Positions 24,251 to 35,796 of a DNA stretch of 51,541 bases are shown here, piece after piece. This DNA is from Byssothecium circinans (Eukaryota > Ascomycota > Dothideomycetes > Pleosporales > Massarinaceae). The notes under the pieces were generated by a model. It saw only the letters and a list, made by a program, of their open reading frames with translations. It was not told the origin of the DNA and searched no databases. Where the stretch lies: assembly GCA_010015675.1 (NCBI GenBank), contig ML977017.1:41044-92584 (forward strand), in the 5' to 3' direction. A program made the translations under genes and the position numbers. Each line of letters begins with the position of its first letter. Positions within the stretch are counted from its first letter, which is position 1.

Positions 24251-24539
24251 GTAAAAGTAAAGATAAGGGCAGTAGTAAAGGTATAAGCGTACGCGATAGT
24301 TTAGTTAATATAACTAGACTTAGATAGTAGATTAAGGGGGAAAAAGGGGTTTAAATACATGCTAGCGGTTTTATAACTAACGCATCTAATAAGCACATGC
24401 AGCCATATTACTTAGGATAGTGCATCTAGGGTTTTTATTTTTAAATACGCAAAAGCTTCTTTAAATTACTAACCCGCCCTTATCTTACTATCCCTCTTTA
24501 ATTATTCTTTAAAGTTTAATTACTTTTCTTTGTATTTCC

Positions 24540-25310
24540 TTTTATACTTACTACTAACCACGGGTATCGCTTAGTGTCTGTAGCTGTAAGATAGGCTCTT
24601 ATTTCTAGATGCAATCCTTATCTTTAATACGTTCTAAAATGCGCCTGCCTCTTCTAATACGTGGGTAAAAGTTCTGCTTCTTTTTAAGTTACAAACTTCT
24701 TGCCTACTAACTAAGTAAATTCTGTCCTAGTCAGCTATTCTACATTTGATAGCTAGCCTGCATTAGGGTTAGCTTAAATATTAGAATAATATTCTACTCT
24801 AACGTATAGATCTAGTCGCCTATACTTCTTTATAGTTTTAGTAGAATTTATCTCTATCTCTAAGTATAGTCTAATAGTCTTAATAATACTGCTAGAGTTA
24901 CGTATCACCCGCTTCCTTGCTATTAGATTAAAGTTTGTATGTAGGCTTTTATTTTTCTTAATCTCCTCCGCCTCTCTAGGTCCGAGATCTGATCCTCTAA
25001 TAATAGCGTAAAAACGTTATTTCTTAGTACTAGCGTTTATAATAAACTAACTAAAGTGAGCATTACTAGTATGACATAGTTAGGTCGCTTTAATTTTTCT
25101 ATATTTAGTCTAACTATCTTTGTAGTCCATTATTAGTATCGCATTATTAAAGTTCCTAAAAAATAAACTTTCTAAATCCTGAAACTAAATAGCTAGCGTT
25201 AGCTTTAATAATGTAGGTAGCTCTATACCTATAACCTCTAATGCGCTAGAATCATATTATCCCTTATAGATGAAGCTGACGCCTCCCCCTCTAGCTTTAT
25301 TATAAGGATG
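24540..25310 (-). pseudogene. Unrecognised RIPed coding remnant, minus strand
   Basis: Some 250 minus-strand codons are coherent once TAG/TAA is read as Gln. Blocks include ARGGGVSFIYKG near 25,290-25,320, FRNFNNAILIMDYKDS, SNAHFS.FIINASTKK, and AIIRGSDLGPREAEEIKKN at about 25,000. The mix of hydrophobic core and charged segments suggests an enzyme or transposase-like protein, but no catalytic motif can be assigned. An open plus-strand stretch at 25,308-25,565 next to it is probably not coding. Confidence 0.35.
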
Positions 25311-25919
25311 CTTGTATGCGTTTCCCTTACATTATTAGGTAGTAGTTTGATAACTTTAATAGTAAATAAGAATATTATGCTTGCATACATTTTACCTAGC
25401 TACTATACTATTATTGCTTGTAGCCTTGTAATATCCATTATAACCGCTTGCAGATTACATTGCTTTGTAGAGAGTAATGATTGCATATCTACTATTAGGA
25501 ACTTAAAGTTTCGCATATTTATACCTATTTGCGTATTCTATTATTTTAGGGCAAGGTTAAGCTAGTTAAGTTCTTAGACGCTTAAAGTCATCACTATTAC
25601 TTAGCTATCTAGCTCACTTGCTTATTTAAAGAAAGTCTTTATAACTAGTGTAGCTTACTCCTATAGCACTAATTATTCTTGTAATAGGTCCTTTAACATA
25701 GTAAGGAATTTGCTATGTTCTTGCTTAGTCTTATTAGACTTATTAATAAGTGTGTTAAACATTATTTTGTATTAATCTAGAATAATAAGTTTTAGCTCTA
25801 GTTAATGTTGCTCTAATACATTAGTAAAGGTTAAGCAGCTTTAGATAATTAGTTTTTTTTATCTCTGCTAGCTTCTTTGTCTTACCTTCTATTTTAAGGA
25901 GTTACGATTGCTTTACCGT

Positions 25920-26633
25920 TAAGCTAATTAATTAAATGTGTCTAATAATATTTTTTACTAGGAACCAATAACATTGCTTCAATGCCTTAAATTATTGTTA
26001 AAATGGCTAGGTAGACTGTTTATAGTAATAGAATGTCTACTTCATAGTGTTATTATTCTAAAACGCGTTTTTAAACTTCTTTAAGCTAACCTCCCTTGTA
26101 CTATGTTGCTTCTTTTGGATCTAGTTTATCTACTCCTTATAGTGCGCCATGTTAAACTCTAATTAAAAAAGCTACTAGTAATTATTACTAATACTATCAT
26201 TAACTTCCGTAATTATTTTCTTTTAATCTTAGAGGATTACTCTAGACTCCTACTATCCCCTAGTAAATGCTAAAAGCTAACAATAGAGCACCTTAATAGG
26301 GTAAGGAACATAGGTGGCAGTATGCTAACGCATTTCTGCCTAGTTCTAGGCACCTTCGCATAGTAAATTTTTCTGCGCTATTTTATTAGCTTCCTTCTCT
26401 TCTTTAGTTATCTCCTTATTTTTCTCTTCTTTACACCCCTTCTCCTTAAATTCCCTTTTATTAAGAGTTATTTTAGTATCTTCGTCTTCTCCTTCTATTA
26501 AGGTATTACTTATAGGCTTAGTCGTGGACCCTTCTAGAGCAGGCATGATATTATAAAATAAACGTTTTTCCCTAGTTAATAAAGTTATTAGTACACTTAG
26601 TAGCCGCGGATACTTAAAAGGTAGAGTTAGCAT
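25920..26633 (-). pseudogene. RIPed coding remnant with Lys/Glu-rich segment, minus strand
   Basis: A stretch of 95 codons is open at 26,346-26,633 (ATG 26,633). It has a basic hydrophobic start, then an acidic EGEDED patch and a run of Lys/Glu (KEEKNKEITKEEKEANK). The protein-like character continues downstream, through RIP stops, to about 25,920. It may be a structural or gag-like protein of an old element. The family is not recognised. Confidence 0.35.
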
Positions 26634-27109
26634 TAAAGCTAGGTTAATAGCTTTAGTTAATATATTAGGTAATTAATAACTATTTAGGTGATAGTATATT
26701 ATAGTTTAAGACCTGCTTAGGAGATATATTATGTTTATCTCTTTATTTATGGTAGATGCTGTCGCCTTTATATAGGAGCACACTAAGCCCTTTCCTACTT
26801 TATAACCTAAACCTAAATGCTGCAATGCTGTACTATAGAGGGCTAACTCCTAGTTCTAGTTCTATAAATAATGTTTAAACGTAATACTAATTTACTCTAT
26901 TACTTAACTAGTAACATGCCTTGTTATATATCTAGCAGTAGGCTATACTAACTATAGTAGATGTTTCTTATAATTAAGCATGTAGCTATAATAGACCTTA
27001 TTTACAATAGAATTTCATTAAAATCTATAAGAATTTGCGGAAGAAGTAGTAGAATTATGCTTAGTAAGCGTAATATACGCCTACGTCCTTAATAGGACTA
27101 TGCTAAAAC

Positions 27110-27410
27110 TTCTTTTAGTAGACTTTAAAGATTGCATTTATTAGACTATGGAATTAAGTCCTAATCTTAACTTTATAATGCTAGGCTATACTATACTAGA
27201 ATGTATAGAAGGTTTAATAAGGGATGAACTACGTGATATGAAATACATAAAATACTAGCAGAAGCTAAATAAGCTTTTTAGCTTAAAAGAGAGCGAGAGA
27301 TAGAGTAAGTTTAAGCTCCTTATAGATTTCCTTAATAAACTATTTAACAAAGATAAACTAGCTATTAGTAAGCTTGATTAACTAGTAAGTCACCTCCTTT
27401 ATATCTAATA
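27110..27410 (+). pseudogene. Unrecognised RIPed coding remnant, plus strand
   Basis: About 95 codons (VDFKDCIYQTMELSPNL..., then ECIEGLIRDELRDMKY...) read in one frame with a few Gln-type stops. They are helical and charged, with a Lys-rich end (NKLFNKDKLAISKLD). No family is recognised. It could be part of the same locus as the gene starting at 27,797. Confidence 0.3.
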
Positions 27411-27603
27411 ATAAGGCTAACTCTACCCCTTAAGCATAGTTACATAACGCAAAGTTAGCCTAGTCCTAATATACTATTATTATTTATAGAACTCGTACCT
27501 TTAGAATGTTTCACTTAATGGAAGCCTGCGGCGTAATAGGCTAAGTGCGGCGTAGGCTAAGCGTAGCGTAGAATAAGGGTTACGTAGTAGTTTACTTAAT
27601 GCT

Positions 27604-27659
27604 GCATTGCTACATTGCTACATTGCTACATTTCTACATTACTGTATTACTGCATTGCC
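27604..27659 (+). repeat. 8-bp tandem repeat (CATTGCTA)n
   Basis: Seven or so units of CATTGCTA and C/T variants lie immediately 5' of the coding remnant at 27,797. Confidence 0.8.
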
Positions 27660-27796
27660 ATTTTTAGTCTCTTAAGACGCTTTGATTGAATGCTAAAATA
27701 GTCTATCCTATGTAATTAGTAAAACTACTTAAAGCTTTACTATTTACACATTTACCTTAAAGTAGAATTTATTTTATCTATCTTTATAACTACAAC

Positions 27797-28490
27797 ATGT
27801 CTAACACTACTCTTCCTATTAAAAGTAAGGGCTTTAAGCTTAATTCTAAGGTAGATCCTTTTCTCCTTAATCTAAATTTTGATATGTCACTTCTCTAGAC
27901 CCCTTCTAAGTATAACGACATCCTAAAATTACTTAAACCTAATATAGAAGATACTAATTAAAAGATAAAGTAGCTTAAAGAGTACGTTTATATTTTAATA
28001 AAAAGTATATTTACTACTAACCCCTCGCATAGAGAAGTTATTAATGCTAGAAATAAAATAAAAAGTTTTTATTAAGACGTAGACACGTTAGAATTATAGA
28101 TTTAAAAAATTTATAACTTTATTACCTTAGGACATATAATTAATACGGAAGCTAGGGAGTACGCTCTAGTAAAGAAAGAAGATAGGAATTAAAAATATAA
28201 AATGCTAGCTTAAAGTTAATTCTACCTATAATGTTATATATTAATAGGTAGAGAGTAAAGAGATTAATACAGCTACGTCTTTATGCATTATTACACTTAT
28301 CCGTATGTTTGCTTTGTAAACCTAATTATAACTTCTCTCTTTAAAGGGCCATCTTATATAGAATATCTCTACATAAACCTTCTAGAGCATCATTGCGAGC
28401 GCTGCGACTCTTGCAAATCCTTACTCTATAGATACTTCTTGATAGATCAATGTCTATGCGGTGCTATACTGCAAAATTTAAACTTATAAT
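27797..28490 (+). pseudogene. Unrecognised RIPed gene with C-terminal Cys-rich motif
   Basis: ATG 27,797 opens a frame (MSNTTLPIKSKGFKLNSKVD...) readable through RIP stops for about 140 codons. A second open stretch at 28,283-28,489 contains HHCERCDSCKSLL...CLCGA, a possible small zinc-binding cluster. The frame differs between the two parts, so an intron or frameshift lies between them if they are one gene. No family is recognised. Confidence 0.35.
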
Positions 28491-29089
28491 GCTTTATAGT
28501 TAAACGAAATAGAAAGGTATATAGTATAAAAGATAAATATAAGCTTCTTATTTATATAGAAATTCCTTGCTACTACTAGGCCATGTATAGTTTACTATAA
28601 GAATTCTATTCTTAACGTTATTGCTGCACATATATAAGTCTATATTAAGCATAGAAAGGAATCTTACATATAAGCGCGCGTGAATCTAATACACTACCTA
28701 ATATAGGCTCTTATAAATGTAATATTAGAACTTAGCATAGCTTAAAAGATTTTAGATTAGCGCCGTAGTTTAGCTAAGGTGACTGCCTTACGCGCATAGG
28801 TAGAATTAAAGTTACGTCTTTTTACTACCTATGCTTTAATTTATTATATACTACTAATTAAATTAATGTATACTATAGGGCTATTAATTCGCTAGAGATG
28901 CAAATTCTATAATTTAAATTTTAGCCGTATCTAGTGGCGTAGAACCCTATAGAGGCTTTTACGCTATATATAATTATTAAGGGGGTTATCTCTATTAAAA
29001 ACGCTGTATCCTTGCGGACTAGGCTAGCTATATAGTTTTAGCGCGCGCTAACTGTAGTCAGCAGTTCATGACTATTGCGTTAGGTAAAG

Positions 29090-29735
29090 CTAGGCACGTA
29101 CCCTATAGTATAGCCTTGTAGGGTAGTAAACTAGGTATGGCGTAAAATCCCTATAAGAGTAATAAAGTTTATTAGTGCAGCGCTAAGTAAATGACATGTT
29201 AACTACGGCATAAAAGCCCCTATAGGGATAGCAAAATAGGTAGGAGATACTTATGGTGTAAAAGCCCCTATGGGGTAGCAAAACATGGTTATGTTAAACC
29301 TATAGGAGATATGTTGACTACGGCATAAAAGCCCTTATAGGGGTAGCAAATAGAAACCTATAAGACATATGTTAACTATAGTATAAAAGCCCTGATAGGG
29401 GGTAGTAAAATAGGCTTATAGCAGCTATAGGAGATATGTTGACTACAGCATAAAAGCCCTTATAAGGGGTAGAAAATGGGCTCGCGGCATATAATAATGG
29501 CATAAAAGCCCCTGCGGGGATAGTAAAATAGTTACGCTAAACCTATAAGAGATATATTAACTACAGCATAAAAGCCCTTGCAGGGGTAGTAAAATAGAAA
29601 CCTATAGGACATATATTAACTACGGCATAAAAGCCCCTATAGGGGTAGTGAAATAGGCTCGCGGCATGCGCAAAAGCTAGCAAAATAGTTAAGGTAACCT
29701 ATAGGAGCATAAAAGCACCTATAGGGAGCAAAACA
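29090..29735 (+). repeat. Array of palindromic repeats (GCATAAAAGCCCCTATAGGGG core)
   Basis: About ten copies of a core GCATAAAAGCCCCTATAGGGG followed by TAGCAAAATAG start at 29,208, 29,256, 29,323, 29,381, 29,448, 29,500, 29,566, 29,625, about 29,668 and 29,706; degenerate ones lie at 29,110-29,160. Each core holds a perfect or near-perfect hairpin (CCCCTATAGGGG). Core spacing alternates about 67 and 52-59 bp, which gives a higher-order unit of about 120-126 bp. Linkers contain CCTATAGGAGATATGTTGACTAC in the long spacers and AAACCTATA or GGCTCGCGGCAT in others. Several stems keep G/C pairing through compensating changes (CCCTTATAAGGGG, CCCCTGCGGGG). Confidence 0.85.
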
Positions 29736-30067
29736 GCTAAACTACTCCTTTAAATCTTATGTAGGAGATTTGCCCTTCCTCTTAAAATTATGTATTACTA
29801 AAGTTAAAACTATGCAGGATTATATAGTACTAGGAGAATCTGATAAATTTACTAGCTAAGTAGATAGCATTATAACTCTGCCCGTGGCATACGAGCTAGG
29901 GTTATAGCATAATTAATATCCTAACTATTATTCTTCTTGCTTTTTAAACTAGCAATGATAGCATCCTTCCTCTTATTTTATTTTAAAAGATATGTAATTA
30001 TCTCTTCTAGCTTTAAATAATAGTTCTCTTAACTTCTTTATACCCTTACTATCTTTACTCTTTATCA

Positions 30068-31400
30068 ATGAACGTTAGCCTAATAGATCTAGAGATTAAG
30101 CTTAGTTCTTTAGTAGTTTCCCTCTATAGTAACTAGGGCAGCTTAGTTGCTAGTAATCTAGTTAGAAAACATGCGGATGTATGTAAAAAAGACATTACAG
30201 CAATAGCATAGCGTTGACTATAAGAGTTAGTAATTTATATTATAAGAAGCTTATAGTTATATAGTTTAACTAAATTCGTCTATGTTGATGCGTAGGTATA
30301 GAGGCTAGAGATTAAAGTGCAGTAGAAGTTTTAATGTTAGTTCATGTACTTAGACATAGGCAGGCTTTCATATACGTAGGATATAATAGCATGATTTAAG
30401 CGCCATCGACGTTAGTAGCTATTTTAGTTATTAAAGCTAGCAGATACGCCTAACTGCATGGCATAGCAGCGCGTAGAAAAGAGGCTTATAGATGTAAATG
30501 CACAGCGTAGATTACATAAGGCTAATGCAAGGCATAAATTCACGGCGTTAAAGCGTTAGGTAAGATATAGAACATAAATATACATTATTAATTATAATAC
30601 TATAACTTAAACCTATGTCTAAGTTATAGGTAAGGTGCAAGATATAGACTTTACCTTAAGTCGTAATGGTAAACTTACGGCCTTTAGAAGAGCCTTCTGT
30701 TTTATCTAGAAAGAGAAGATATATTATTAAAATCTAGTAACTATCTATATTATGCAAAGCATTAAGAAATTCTTTCGCCTAGACTATTTAATCTACGCTA
30801 TAGTTAGGATAATTCCTTACATAAAAGGCACCTATCTTACCTCTATCTTCTAAGAGCTAAATAAGGGACACTTAACGTATACGAGTAGTTTACTTATTAT
30901 GTGCAAGTAAAAGTTGTTAAATTACAAGTAGGTATACTGCAAGACTAATGCCTTTTATAAGGAAAAGAACTTTATTATAATTCTTTAATGCATAGAGACT
31001 ACTACAGCTATGTAGCCCATTAATAATAGCATAGTTAGATCTATCTACTAATCTTAGCTTACTAGTAAACCCTTAGTGATATTAGATAAAAAGTATAATA
31101 GTAACTTTAGACGTAATCTCGCACTTATTAACCTAAGCTACTATAAAGGGATGCTATTTAAATAACCCCTAACTAAAACTTCTTAAACGAGGTAGAGAAA
31201 GGTATATATACTACCCTAGATTCAACCTCCATGGGCGTTTCAGCTTAATACAGACTTGGAGGACATTATTGTTAGCCTAGGAACGAATTACTATCGCATG
31301 GCAATTTAGACCTGCGCATATGTTCTAGTAGAAGATAGATATAAGCTAATAAACCTCTAGAAAAGAAATAAACTAGCTATACTAAAGATGCAGCTTATAA
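30068..31400 (+). pseudogene. Unrecognised RIPed gene, plus strand
   Basis: ATG 30,068 begins MNVSLIDLEIKLSSLVVSLY. Protein-like sequence continues, with frame changes, to about 31,400. Blocks include LTAFRRAFCFI at about 30,680-30,710, RNLALINLSYYKGMLFK at about 31,110-31,165, and IQPPWAFQLNTDLEDIIVSLGTNYYRMAI at about 31,215-31,300. The many His/Gln/Trp-site losses fit RIP. The length suggests a 400-residue protein. No motif allows a family call. Confidence 0.4.
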
Positions 31401-31899
31401 CAAGAGTACTCTTCTAATAAGAATGTAGCGAGATTAAAGCAAGGAGTGCAATGGATAAAAGCACGTGTATTACAAGAAAAAGCTTATAGATCTACTAATA
31501 AAGAAATACAAAGGAAAAGAAAATAACACTACTTGCAATAATAATTAACTACAAAGATTAGTAAGTACTATAAAGCAAAGGAGATAACAGACTAAAAGCT
31601 CTATATAATTAAGTAGAATACGTAATCGCACTATACTTAGGATGCTATAAATAATGCTCTTAGTTACAGAAATTCAACTAATATAATAATAGAAGAGATC
31701 GTAGTTTATTTTTAAAAGCTAGAAAAGCTTATTAAGCATAATACTAGTTCATCTACCCATGAAGAGTATTACTGTATTAATGATATAAAGTCTAGCAAGG
31801 CGAAGTAAAAGCTCTACTTAGTCTTGTATAGCAAAGGTTAACGCAATAACATTACTAATAAGGAGAGACGTAACTATAATAGCTAAAAGAATACTTATG

Positions 31900-32100
31900 T
31901 CTATACTACCCCTTAGTCTCTACTAGACTAGTATGTAAACTACCTATTTAGTAAAGACTAAAAGCACGCGCTTACGTGCGTAGACTATTAGTAGTTGCGA
32001 AAGCTTCTAAGCAAGGATTAACCTAACTATAGATGCTAAAGAAATAGTATAAAGAGGCGTCATATGCATTTTAATTTAATATAATAGGGCAGTATTTGTG
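31900..32100 (+). pseudogene. Short RIPed coding fragment, plus strand
   Basis: The sequence LLDQYVNYLFSKDQKHALTCVDYQQL and a following basic segment (RCQRNSIKRRHMHFNLIQQG) read in one frame through Gln-type stops. It could be a 3' exon of the preceding remnant or a separate fragment. Confidence 0.25.
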
Positions 32101-32330
32101 TAGGCGTATAATTATTATAAACTTACGTAATATCTAACGTATAATTAATACCCGCAAACCACTTACTATCTTATACATGATAGGTAGGCGCGCTTTAGCC
32201 GCCTTACTATTTATAAGTTGCATAGCATTAGTAATAGCCGCTAGGGGCTAGTAACTAGGATACGTCTTATTACTAAACTATATGATCGTATAATTGCATA
32301 ATTGCGTAATACTATTTTATATATATTATG

Positions 32331-32348
32331 CATTGCATTGCATTGCAT
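32331..32348 (+). repeat. (CATTG)n microsatellite
   Basis: Tandem CATTG units end in CATGC, within an AT-rich unannotated stretch. Confidence 0.7.
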
Positions 32349-32949
32349 GCTTATTAGGTGTTACGCTACGTATATAACGACTTCTTTAAACTAAGTATAA
32401 AGATAGTATATTATTCTACTACGGCCTGTAAACCTATTATTTTAAAACCTATTACATACCCCTACGTGCTAGACTTGCATACAGCTATAATGCTGAAAAC
32501 CTTTCCTTGTAACCTTACGTAATTATTTTATACCTGCGTTACTAGGATTTTCTAAAAGGCCTTAGAACTTCACGATGTCTACAACTTAGTTAAAATTTTT
32601 ATATTTATTAAAAAGCTAGGCTTTACTTCTTTAGTCTTCTCTACTAAGGAAGATACTATTAGCTAGCTAAATAGTATAGAGTAATTTGTATGCGTAGTCT
32701 ACATCTACCTACTAGTTTAGTAATACTAACTATAGTAGCTCTAATTACGTTACGTAGTACTATAAGGGCTTTCTTACTTTATATCCTTAAGTAAAGGGCT
32801 GTCTAGAGGTAGTGCTTAAATCATTAATTTAAGCATTAAATCCTCTCCCCCTCCTAACGCATATTCTTAATATAAAGAGCTGTCTAACGTAGCTTTAACT
32901 ATTAAATCTCTATCTATTACAAATACTCTCTTTAAACCTGCCGCTAGTC

Positions 32950-33137
32950 TTTACTTTATTATTAATAGTTACTACCCTACTACTAATGGTTACTACTCTA
33001 CTACTAATAGTTACTACCTTGCTACTAATAGTTACTATCCTACTATTAATAGTTACTACCCTACTACTAATAGTTACTACCTTATTACTAACGTTTGCTA
33101 CTCTACTACTAACGTTCGCTACCCTATCTCTAACATT
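32950..33137 (-). repeat. 21-bp minisatellite encoding a 7-residue repeat
   Basis: Nine tandem 21-bp units (GTTACTACCCTACTACTAATA type) occur. The minus strand is open across all of them (32,910-33,140) and reads VVTISSR / VANVSSR heptads from an ATG at 33,140. The frame length is kept in every unit, so it may be a repeat domain of a former protein, possibly the tail of the DUF3723 reading upstream, or just a minisatellite with a unit divisible by three. Confidence 0.75.
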
Positions 33138-33369
33138 CACGTAGAGACTTACTTTTATACTAAGATTAGCTACCCTATTGTGGACGCTGGCTTCTACCTA
33201 GAACCATCTTTATAGGTAGGACCATTACTATATGCTAGCTAGAAGGATTAAGTTACACTATAATTATAAACTAGGCATGTTAAAAGTTATAACTATAGTC
33301 TAAGTCGCCTACCTGCTCTAGGAATACTTCTATTAAAAAGGTTAGTTTTTAGATAGGAGATAAGGGATA

Positions 33370-35352
33370 AATAATAGATAATGTAGTTATTTCTATAATT
33401 CCTCTTGCTATTAGAGACTTAATAGCGCCTCTTTTTCTCTAATAAAGCATGTATTATAATATCTAAAGGTAGCAAAGATCCCCTCTACACAGCTGTCAAC
33501 CACCTATAAAAAATTACTAGTTATGTAACGTACGTCTGCTTCCTATGCATTAAATAAAGCTTTAAGTTTCTCTATTTATCTTATTCCTATATCCGCCTAG
33601 CTGCTTATTAGGAACTTTATACCCTTATTATCTAGACCGCTTACTGCAAAGAGTTCGTAGTAAGATTGTAGGCTAGCATAACATTCTTAGCGCGTGTTAA
33701 TAAAATTTATAATATTATTAGAGTTTAAAAGGAGCGCTTTTTAGTTAAAGGCTAAATCACTCTTAAATATTTCTTGTCTAGCTAGATATAAGAGCGCGAG
33801 AGCTATAGAAGAAGATGCCTAAGGGCTCTATAAACGTTATAGGCTCTATAAGTTAATCCTTTTTAAACGCTATAGGCTCTATAATTAACTCCCTCTTAGA
33901 CGTTGTAAGCTCTGTAAGTTAATCCTTCTTAAATGCTGTAGACTCTGTAATTAACTCCCTTTTAAACGTTATAAGCTACGTGAATAGTTTCTTTAACGTC
34001 ATAGGCTCGTGTTAGGCATGTTAATTTATAGTAGGGATCTATTACCTATAGTAATATTAAGAGGATCTATAAGGGTAAGTAAAGGTTCTATAGTTTATGC
34101 GAATAACTAAGCTTACTAGCTCTCTGACGTTTATATGGGCGCTATAGATGCTTATTCAAATTACTAATTATGCTTTAAACATTAAATTTTTTCTTCTAAT
34201 TTTATCTTAGCAGCGCGCAATGATTAGTGTGCTTGCAGCATTAAAGTGAGCCTACTTTGCAACTCCTAGATTTTTAATTCCTAAGACGAAAGCCTATTAT
34301 CACCCACCTTTTTACGCTTTAACGTAGCTAGACTTAGTTCTTTAGTTAATACCGCTAGAAAATAAAACTTATTATCCTAAATAGTTATATTAGTTTTAGA
34401 GTATTATAGAGGGTGAGAAGTTAAGCTACTATAAAGTTAAATATACTAAAAATACACTAGAATAAGTTCTATTAAATAAAGCGTAAGTTAATCCCTATAG
34501 AGCCAAATTCTCCGTAAACGCTAAAGAGAAATAGTATATAATAATCCTCTTTTAAATCTAGCTTAAAGGGCCGCCTATAACGCCTCTTAACATTAACTTG
34601 CGTTATGTTAGGTATAATATTATGCTGTAGCTATGTTATTACACGTGAGCTTACATTAATAATAATTTAGACTTACTAAGTACTAAAGTGTAAAGTAAGA
34701 GGGTTAGCTTATCATAGATATTTAGTAGCTAGTTAGGAAGTTAAGTCCTTGTCTATAAGCGATCTAGCTACTAGTATGCGAAAACCTAGATTAAGAGTAA
34801 ATTAAGCTAATTGCTGCTATAGCACTAGATTTAGACTCTTAGTGGTAGGCTTAGCTTACCTACTCTTTTTTCTAAGGGTATATAATGTAAGACTATTATA
34901 ATGTCTTCTATAAAATGCCTATAATTAGATGTAAGAGAGAGTAGCCGCTTTAGATTGTTCTAGGGATACTTTAAACTCTATATAATAACACTCTATATTC
35001 TATACCTAAACTTTATTAGGTAGGAAGAAGCATCTAAATAAGCTCTATTAAATAGTACCCTTTAATTTGTTACTAATTAACTGCTTAAAAATATCGTATA
35101 TAGGTTCTAGATACTTTAGTGTTTCAAAAAAGGTCCTTAACAAAGGTATTAGCATAGGAATGTTGCTAATATTATATAGGAGGGCGTTTCTAGTATCCTT
35201 GTCATGTATAGTAGGAAATATAGTCCGCTCTCTTATTAATATATATAAATATTCCTTATTAGTTATAGAAAACTTTAGACAAAGTAGTTCTAATTTCTCT
35301 ATAGTAGTTAAATTAATAACTAAGTAAGGTAGCGTCGTATAACTACATTATT
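33370..35352 (-). pseudogene. DUF3723 protein gene, 3' half (split by Helitron copy 2)
   Basis: The minus strand continues the DUF3723 protein begun at 45,631. Just left of the Helitron it reads TTLPYLVINLTTIEKLELL, then RTIFPTIHDKDTRN at about 35,200, LIPLLRTFFETLKYLEPIYDI at about 35,100-35,140, then KVSLEQSKAATLSYI at about 34,925-34,970. These blocks fit the middle of DUF3723 (the 'LIPSL-TFFEDLKYLE' and 'LWxFxMRHY' regions). Downstream come a C-terminal region, a coiled coil (about 34,340-34,160) and 11-residue repeats (33,832-34,011). DUF3723 proteins occur in ascomycetes and have unknown function. Broken by RIP stops and by the insertion. The 3' limit is approximate and joins between frames were not all resolved. 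Confidence 0.65.
33832..34011 (-). repeat. 33-bp tandem repeat encoding an 11-residue unit
   Basis: Four to five 33-bp units (AAACGCTATAGGCTCTATAA...) occur, with alternating TTAATCCTT and TTAACTCCC ends. The minus strand reads units like LQSLQRLRGSQ, in the same frame as the coiled coil upstream. The pattern (Leu every 3-4 residues) extends the coiled coil of the DUF3723 protein. Confidence 0.75.
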
Positions 35353-35382
35353 TTGCGGAGCGAGGAACGAGCGTAGCAAATC
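35352..35382 (+). repeat. Helitron copy 2 left terminal repeat and hairpin
   Basis: The 12-bp inverted terminal repeat TTTGCGGAGCGA is followed by GGAACGAGCGTAGCAAA. The outer TTTGC pairs with the inner GCAAA, and GAGCGA/GAACGAGCG repeats lie between. Confidence 0.65.
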
Positions 35383-35796
35383 TACAATCCAAATCACGCC
35401 TGAGGGCTTCCAAAAAATCGCATTTTGACGTACTTCTACCTATTGAATTTCATTGCTGATTTTTCTATATATGCTAAAAACTGTACCCTTGATAGTTCTA
35501 CTAATAGCAGCCTATATTTAATTCGTTATAATAGGTATGCGTAGATAAAATAGTGTTTTTTAAATAATGTTCTTTAGAATCACGACTAATACGCGTGTCA
35601 CGTGTCCTATATTAGGCAGTAAAACAGGGGCTTAGGGTCTAAAAGCTGCTTGCGCTACTTTGTCTACTAGCCACTGCATGCGGCAACATAACTAAACCCT
35701 ATTTTATGAAGAAAAAATTTGCTACACTATAGGCCTAATACCTCGCAATACTACCTAATACTACTTCCCTCTATCCACGTACCCTTACACGTTATT

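Noticed and set aside
25308..25565. 85-codon plus-strand ORF, hydrophobic, Leu/Ile-rich
   Set aside because: Hydrophobic readings are common antisense products of RIPed genes, and the minus strand beside it reads as protein. Not enough support for a membrane protein.
29090..29735. CRISPR-like look of regularly spaced palindromic repeats
   Set aside because: The genome is eukaryotic, the spacers are themselves repeated, and spacing and core vary; it is a palindromic minisatellite or subterminal array.
35067..35327. 86-codon plus-strand ORF
   Set aside because: It lies opposite the well-supported DUF3723 frame on the minus strand (FPTIHDKD...TFFETLKYLEP), so it is an antisense shadow.
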